DNA of 64,000 nucleotides from assembly GCA_020055645.1 (NCBI GenBank), contig CM034547.1, positions 1,054,001 to 1,118,000 on the forward strand, read 5' to 3'. The stretch comes from Tomocerus qinae. Lineage: Eukaryota; Arthropoda; Collembola; Entomobryomorpha; Tomoceridae. Below are positions 25,901-34,900 of the stretch, one piece after another (positions within the stretch are counted from its first letter, which is position 1; every line of letters starts with the position of its first letter). The position numbers and the translations under genes were made by a program. Below the pieces are notes generated by a model. That model searched no databases and had not been told where the DNA came from. It worked only from the letters and a program-made list of their open reading frames with translations.

Positions 25901-28900
25901 TCATCTGCAGTACTTTTCAAATTCAGCACAGACAGGCAGACATAGGAAAACCTAAATTTTCCTAAAAAAGAAAATTGTAATATTTTCCAAAGTCAAGAGC
26001 AAAATGCCAACTGTCTGTGCAGTTTATGACTGCAAAGCTAATAAAAAGAAAAATCCAGAACTAATATTTCATAGATTTCCGTCTAAACCAGCCCTTGTGC
26101 AGGTTTGGAGAACAAAATGTCGGCGGCTAGAGAGATCTTTTATAGCAAAAATGCGTATGTCTGCTCCACACATTTTCAACTGGCGGATTACGCAAGAGAT
26201 TTGAAAAGGGAGTTGTTGGGACTTCCTCAACAGAAAAAATTGCTACCCGATGCAGTTCCTAATGTTTTTATGGATCGGAATGCTTTGATGGTACACTCTA
26301 CAGAAGAACCACCGACGCAGACTACCAAGGATGCTGCTGTTAGTGCAAGAAAGGAACGTATTAGCATTAGAAATCGAAAGCGTCTAGTCGAGGACTTACT
26401 AATGGAAGCCCTACCCGAACACGAATGTTAGTTAGCAGTTGTAGCATAACAATAATAATAAAAATTTACGTTTTCTCATTTTAAAAATATGATGTTATCA
26501 ACAGTGGACGAGGACCAACTTAATAAACCTACGGAAGAAGACTTGAATCGAAAATTGGAGGAATTGCAATTGCAAATCACTATGCAAAAGGGGAAGTTAT
26601 GCAAGCAGTCTAAGATTATAATTTATTTGAGGAAAAAAATTGCAAATATCAAAAAATCCACAAAAGTCCATTGCCGTCATTCCACTAAGAGTATTTTCAG
26701 CAAGGCACAAAAGAAAGTCATTCAGGGACAGAAAAGAGTAAACTGGAGTAACAAAGATATAATAAAGGCACTATCTGTTAGAAGCATTTCACTTAAAGCT
26801 TACGAAACTATACGTGAAAAGTGGCAAATACCGCTGCCTTGTCCTCGTACTCTAAGACTATGGATTCATCGTTTTGAATGTGCTCCAGGAATCCAATATG
26901 ATATACTAAATATCAAGGCAGAACTCGGATCGGAATTAGAAGTCGTGAAAAAACTATGTGTTTTATCTTTTGACGAAATTAGCATTAATTCAAATTACGT
27001 GCAGGACAAAACGTTTGACTGCATAATATCTCATTCTAAGGCACAAGTTGTAATGATTCGGGGACTGTATGATCCATGGAAGCAACCAATATACTTCAAG
27101 TTTGACACGCCTATGACAAAACCTGAACTACTGGATGTAATCAAGGAAGTATCAGATGCCAATTATCAAGTAGTTTCAATTGTCTGTGATTTAGGTGGAG
27201 AAAACAGGGCGTTGAGAAAAGATTTTGGAATATCTGGAGAAAATGTCAGTTTCCCTCATCCAACTGATGATACACAGGAAATTTTTGTGTTTGCTTGTAC
27301 TCCCCATCTCATAAAATTGCTGAGAAACCATCTCGTTGATGATGGAGTACAATTGGCAGACGGGACAATAATTAACCGTAAAACATTGGAGGGAAAGAAT
27401 TTGTTAAACTACGTCTTAAAGTACGAGTCAAGCGTTTAAACCTTAAGAAGCCACGTTTTGCAAACATAAATTTTAAAAAGAAAAAGCAGTTTGCTCAAAG
27501 TTCGGTATAAAGTTGTGAATTTTGTGAAGTAGCAGGTTATAAATATGTATGATGATTTGATGATGTTGTTTTATTAAGAATATTCGGTATATTAAATTAA
27601 ACTTTTTATGTGTGAATATGAATGCAGATGTGTGATTCCATTTCCGTACTTAGCAGACCTCCAAGTGTACAAAAGTTTTAAGTGCAGGAATACACATACC
27701 TAACTAGTTTAAGCTTTTATTAGAAATGTATAATAGTAATCTTAATGTAACAAGCTAACAGTTACAGCATTATATCGACATATTTACGATAAGAAGGGGC
27801 ATAAGCAAAGACACGTTACGAAACGAAAATCATTTTAACAGATACTTTGCTAAAGTAGGTATAGAAGGAGATAATGTTATTGCAATGCAGGATGCTTAAT
27901 AATGTGTGTGAGCTACCAGAACAAATACTTTATGGCGATACTCTGAAATAGATTCCATTATTTCGTATAAAAAAAGTCGTATGTGCAGAAAATCACTATT
28001 CACTTTCATTTAAATCTTTCCCTCCTTTCCCGAAAAGTACTGCAGATGACGTCACTTTCCCAATAGCAACAAAATATGATTATTTACCTTTCCTTCTGTA
28101 TTCTAGGTTCTTTGATATCATCCTATACATTTTATATACTACATGAAACGTGAAAATAAAAAATCGTATAGTTGTATTGTATCTGCACTCTATAAAAACC
28201 CTTACAAACAAATCTTTGATCTTTGACCCCTGTTAATAAGTGATGCAATTTTCCGCTGAACTATTCAATAATATACGAAAGAAGGTGACGACGACATTAA
28301 AATATGAAGTAGTATTGCTAGTGTTTTATTATATTATTGTTATTTGTATTTGTCCTACTTATGTTTAATGCAATAAAAATACAATTTATTAATATTTTTT
28401 ACAAAGCCTCCATTTTATGCATATTACTTACGAATGTATATTGCTAATATATATTGTTTTACAAAATTAGCACATCCAGTTGTGCCAGTGCAATGAGTGC
28501 AAGTCCTTTTATGAACACAGACCGGAAAAGTAGCCGGAAACAATCAAAACGTTTGATAAAACCAAACCGAAGTATTCAAAACTTACTAATTTTAAAAGTA
28601 ATACCCTTTCCGGTCTCTGACATAGTAGTCATTTCATTAATAAAGTTAGTTAAATATAATACTTCGTGCGTGATAAGGTAAGACGCCACAGCTATAAAAT
28701 AATTCAACCGATCGGCTCTGTGCACAGAGCCGATCGGTTGAATTATTTTATAGTTGCGTGCTGCTGCGTGCATGTAACGAACGCGTTCTAAGTGCTAAAT
28801 TGGTACAGGCATGTAAAAGTAATATATCTTTTGACGGTCAAATATATCTTTTGTAGTCTACTTGCCAATATACCGAACCAGAAAATCTCTAGATTTGTAA

Positions 28901-31900
28901 AATTAAACCCATAACAGGTTCTTCAAAAAATATTTATCGAGACTGAAGGCGATTTTGTGGAATTTCTAATACGATAAATACGTAAAGTTACCACATACAT
29001 GAAACCAAGATTGGCTGTAGTCATAGTGATTGCGGATTAGGCTGGCTCACTTGGGTGTTTGGGAAAATGAAAATTCAGTTTTTTCATTTGTGGATCCAAA
29101 TTGGACAATTTGGATCCACAGCCAAATCTGTCTTTCAATGACCAAGGGTGGTTGCCATTGGGTACGTATGTCTTGGTGGGTCATAGCATTGAGTATAGAC
29201 AAAAAATTGAATTTTCATTTTCCCAAACACCCAAGTGAGCCAACCTTACTACACACACACTGTCTTAACCCTTTAGCCTGGCTCGGGTACTTTAGTTCCC
29301 AGCAAAATTGATTGCTATAAAACGGACTGGGCAGTATAGTTCCCAGGAAAGGTCATGTCGTTATGACGGCCTGGGAACTATACTTCCCAGAATAGTATTT
29401 TCGTTACTATGGGTTGGGTACTTTAATTCCCATCACGGGCTTCATCCTTACTACGGACTGGGAACTATAGTTCCCAGTCAAAGATAAAATTAGAATTTGG
29501 TGGTAAAAAATCATAATCTGTCCAATTAACTTTTAATTATCACCAAATAAATTTTAAAAATGTCCCAGCAAAGACAGAAAACGTCGTGACGGATTGGGTT
29601 TGTTAGATGACTCAGTCAGAAAGGTCAAGCTCAAAATAAATCAGTGGTCAATCTACAAAGAATTTAAAGATGCAGAATCTATTAGATAAGTGCATGGATG
29701 TGCTTATTGAATTTATACTAGCTTGTAAAATATACGAAGGCGAGGAATTATTAAAGAGCTTGTCCCTAAAGTTTCGGATACGGTGGTGCCATTGTGATAG
29801 TATTAACTGAAAAATATTTTATGAATAATCATACGGTTAACACTGAAAATTTTTTCAATCCCCTAAACCTTGAAATGGCTAGCAGCAAAACGGAACTTTA
29901 AAATCGAATAGGAAAAATCCCCCTACGAAACTCATTGAAGAAAAATTACAATGTGGAGATGTCCTTTTACCTTTTACGAGCCATAAGAGCAACGGAGTAG
30001 TCATTGATGGAAAGATAAAAAGGTCGTGACAATCTCTACTAGGAAAGAGCACGCTCGGAAAGACCGAAAGCTTTACCTTATTCAAGAACAAAGCAATATA
30101 AATAAAACCTGGACTAGAATACAACGATAAAGATCGAGAAATTGATTTAGCTGACATGCAAATGCATAATAATTATTATGAAATCATTCGAAAGACAAAG
30201 TTTGGTTTTGAGTGTATTCAATTCTTTTGTAATTGTCATTCCTCGGTCAATTCGCGGAAAGATTGATCTCCTCTCTCAATTTTCTGTTATAATATCTTAA
30301 GCTAAATGTGAATTGCATTAATATACTGTATTAATATAATATTGTTCATGATCAATAGAATTTCAAATGTTACAATTCACTAAAATATTTAATTTTGATT
30401 GAGAGCTGACATTTTGACAACCAAGATTAGATTATAATATCCAGGAAAAACCGCCCGCTTTGGGAAACCTAACATTTAAATATGTCATACGGTTTGGGTA
30501 GAGATCGTTTGTATTAGTTGCCCATTATAAGTTCAAATAATTTATTAAAGATACCCATAGTAACGTTAAAAAAATTAAATCCCCTGCCCAGCTGAAAGGG
30601 TTAATAATACTACATGAATTTTGACATGAAACTAATATTGCTAGTGTTGCTTATATATGTTGTGTTGAAATTCAAATCTTCGGAACAAATTTAAAGGGAC
30701 AGTCTTTATAAATTCGAATCTTTTGAATTTTGAGCAACCAATCTTTACTCTACATAAAGATAAAGTGGGGCATGCGCATGGGATTCTTTCACTATTCTTG
30801 AATAAATGTTTGTATCTATGTCCGTAATATTTTGTAATTAATGAGTAAGGGTAATATTTTGTAATTAATGAGCAAGGACTAGGCTATCAGTACTGAGTCC
30901 AATAACGGTCTATGAAATTCGGGCCAATGCGCAGTCGCTAGAAATTTACTGATTTCAACATTTTCTAGCACACTTTATGTGTGCTAGGATTCAACTAGTA
31001 ACAAAAAAAACTAAATATCTCAGAAAGGGACAGAAAGTTGAAAGAGGAGAAGTGAGCAATTAGTCTATCTCAGGGTTTGCTAAGACTAGTATTCGTTACA
31101 TCACAAAATAAGTGTGCTTTTTGTTAGTGTTATAGTTGACATTTACGAAATGAAGGAGCTATTTTCGTTTGTTTGTTTTTTTATTCCTTAGGGAATTTAA
31201 TATCCAATAAAATAATAAGATAAATATGAGTATATTGATATCACATAATATTCAGTGAGGTACACGAATTACACGATGATAAATAGTGTAATTCATGAGT
31301 TGGATATGAATTAAAAAATGATAATTTATTTTTAAAAAGATGCAAAATTTGTGGGTCTATGTACGATTAAAGTTATTTCTGTGATTAATTTGGGTTAATG
31401 ATTTTGTGGCTGTAAAAGAAGTAACTTTGGCAGTAGAATAAAGTCTTTTGGGCAAGGGTACTATAGGCAGTACGTCTAATTTTTCAGGGCTGTAAAATGA
31501 AGTACAAAAGGCAGTAATACGAGTAATAGTGGCTGTAACAAAAATGATTTTTATTTAGTCAAAATTAAATCACAATTAGTTTAAAATTAAGTCAGCGGGC
31601 AAATCAGTGTCGTTTTTCAAAATTTAATGAATCAGAATTCATGGTTTTGCTAGGGCTTTAGCTACACCTCGAGGTCTTCCTGCTTTGCGTTTTATAGCGA
31701 TTGGTATCTAATTAGCACTGGGGGGAATGAAGTAGTAGTATTAAATAGTAGTAATATTAAATTTTAAAAGTTTCGAGTTGATTTTAGTATTTTTCGTGGT
31801 ATTATTGGTACTATTTTCAATTTCTGAATCTGTGTCAGAATTGGAATAATAAGCAAGTTGGGAAGCCATTTTCTACTAAAACTCAGTCTACTAAGTAAAC

Positions 31901-34900
31901 TCAGTAACGTATACGAATCTAGTCTACGTCTAAGTCTAGTCTGATCTTAGAATTAATGGACATTTTATTACTAACCACCAATAACTCCAACGAAATAATG
32001 AATTACCTTATTCTTATCTGATGTAAAGTATATAGCAAGCTATCACTGCATACCACAACGTCAAGTTGAATTGCATTCACTTGTATGCTCAAGGAGTATT
32101 CAAAGCCTTAATTCTTCTAATTAATGCTAATTTTTGTGCTACAGCCACTACTACCTGTACTACTGCCTTTCGTACTTTATATTACTGCTGTCAATACTCA
32201 CTTTTAATGCCTATTGTACCCTTGCCCAAAAAACTTTATTTTACTGCCAAAGTTACTTCTTTTACAGCCCCGTAAATCCCTAACCGATTAATTTCATCAT
32301 TGAGACAATTTTAACGGTTAATATTGATTAAATCAATATTTAGTTAAACCGCAAATCATACAAATAAAAAACTCTTGTCAATTAAAATATAACCCACACA
32401 CGTTTTTCACGCATTATTGGTTAAAATTAAAACCATTGAAATCCAATGTCATGAATTAGACTATTAGCATTTGCCTCGTCTTTCCTCCCTCACTGAAAAT
32501 CTAATTTTAGATTTTTTAGATCTAGTTTTAACTATTACAATATGCACGAGAGAGGCTTTAATGCATGTTTTTGAGTACACGTTCCTAATATTATTATCAT
32601 AGCATTTCTACTAATCGTCATCGTCGTTAGATTATCGTTATGATATATATATAAATAAATGTGAAAGTGTGTTTTTCTCCGTATATAAAATAATGTGAGT
32701 AGTAAATGAAAAAATAATACTTGTTGTATTCCAGCGGAGCCGCAAAGGAAGCAGAGGGGCTTTGGAGGGAAGGAGTGAGTGATAACGACGGGAAATCCCT
32801 CCTCCTCGATGCTCTCCATTCCCAAGGGACCAACGAGGCTCTTAATCCTCCCCTTCACTCTGCCTTTCTGCCTGCCGAATAATATCTGTTAGTTCCAATC
32901 ATTCAATTGTCAACTATCTCATCATCCCATTCTAATTTATTTACATTTGAACATTGAATGATTTATACTCACTTCCTCATCAGCTCCCGCCAAATGCTCC
33001 CCTTCCGTGGCAAAACTGAATTTTCCTGATCTCAGAAATCCTGCTGATGCTGCAATATTATTAAATATTATAACTAAATATTCAAGAAAAATATATAGTA
33101 CATATAGAGTTAGCTATTTACTTGATGGCAGGGTACTCAGATCTTTGAAGGTGGCTACAGGAAGTTGAGGAACAATGCCACTATAGCGAGATACTTGTTT
33201 CACCCTAACGCCCTTTACTCTTTTGAAGTTCAAATTATCATTAGGCAGCAGTCGCTTCACTAATATACCAATCAATTAAATAAAATGACACTTAGTTAGA
33301 ATGGAAATCATTAAAAATTTCAACAGAACAAATGAGAACAACAGAATGTTCGTGGTCTACACCTTGTCGGTCTTGAGCGGGAATGTCAATTTCCATGTCC
33401 CTAGCTGGTGTATTTGTTACGTCACAACTCGATAATAATGGATTTGAACTTGAACTGCCAATTTTACGGACTCCCTTGAGCCTTAATGAACTGGTGGAGG
33501 AGATGTTTCCAGATTTATCTATATATACTAATTTCCCTCGATTCGGGTAGTCTTTGAAAATGTAGTTTGGAGTCGGGGACAGGGACTGTTTAGCCAAATC
33601 CGGGATTAGTCGCCAAATCTTGAAATAAATGTCATCCGTAATCTCCATGGTCAACAAACAGGATTTAGAAAAGCAGGCGTCACAGCAACTCCCTTCTGGA
33701 ATCATTTCGGGGCGGGAAAGACAGAGACCTGGGTAGATTCCCAACAAATCACATAATCTGTAATATATTATTGACCTTTCCGCCGATTTTTTGGATGTAT
33801 AGTGAGTAGAATGGCATACCCTTATCATTTATACATGAATACGGTTTGGATGTATTTATTTTCTTTATGGTCCTCGTCGACTGCTCATAACAACGATCAC
33901 AGAGAAAAATCCCCAATTTGTAATTCTACAGTAACATAAGATTTCATTCATCATTTAGTTTTTAAATGGTCCAAAGTTTAATGAGTACGAATTCAATTAA
34001 GAAAAGTAAACTTACATTTGTCACTGTCTTAAACTGTCGAACCTTTTGACAAATTCCACAGACAATGATACCCTCACGTTTTTTGACAGATCCGTTTGTG
34101 GTGGACATTGATTTATCGTCACAAGAAATTACGCATGCACCCACTGCCAAAAAAGTATAAAAACAATTAAATTTAGGAATAGTTTAATATTGAACATTTG
34201 AAAACACCACATCTCTTAAAAACAAACTATTTTACCAAATTCATCCCTATTTGCGTAGAGATTTTCTTGGTCTTTGTCAATCTTCTTTTCCTTTACGATT
34301 TCTCTCTCAGTTTTGCCCTTTGCTTGGGTTTCGGATTGTTGACACTCTGTCATTCCAAGCTTTTGGTCTTCCTAATTATTTATATAATTTAATAACAAAT
34401 GAATTAGCTGAACCAATCCCAGATACAGTGATAAAATTACAAGTCATCGCAGTTAATAACGATATTAATTATTAATTAGCCGAACCTTCTTATGACTCTC
34501 ATTACTTTCCTCAACAACTGAAGAGTCGCTGAAAAATATAAAAATCGATCTAGTTAAACCTTCAGCTTATTTCAAATGAATTTACAAAATTCGTGACGTT
34601 ATGGGCAAAATTAGTTTTTCTACCTAAAGGTTGTTTTCTCGTTAGGAACTTGACCGTTTTTTGGGCTACTCCGTTTTGTATGGCTCGTCGCACTTTTATT
34701 TACATCAGTCCGGAGTCTCTTGCTAGAACTATATTCGTTCGCTTCGTCGTATTTTTTGTTGGGAGTTATAATTCGACAAGAGCGAGATGAATGGTCGGGG
34801 AGAAATTTTAACTTCTTCGAAGCGTGTCTGTTGGGAGATGAAATAATCACTGTCCTCTTGTCATCGGCAACTCCCCCATTGACTTCATGTTTACGCACTG

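Larger units (their letters stand above)
12163..32720 (-). other. trx intron 10 (20.6 kb) splitting PHD1
   Basis: Donor after CAACAA at 32,721, acceptor CAATTTCAG at 12,163. The join CFLCGSAGIQQ|LIFCTVCCEPYH restores a standard PHD1 in phase 0, so both borders are firm. It is filled with palindromes, minisatellites, MITEs and fossil DNA transposons listed separately. No host exon was recognised in it on either strand. Confidence 0.9.

Noticed and set aside
26432-26488. Intron within the P-like transposase
   Set aside because: GT and AG dinucleotides exist nearby, but no pair gives a clear consensus and phase, so I left it as a break.
33758-33828. Alternative trx start at MIRVCHSTHYTSK
   Set aside because: The acceptor ATATTACAG at 33,758 with matching phase from exon 6 explains the frame; the residues before it are intron.
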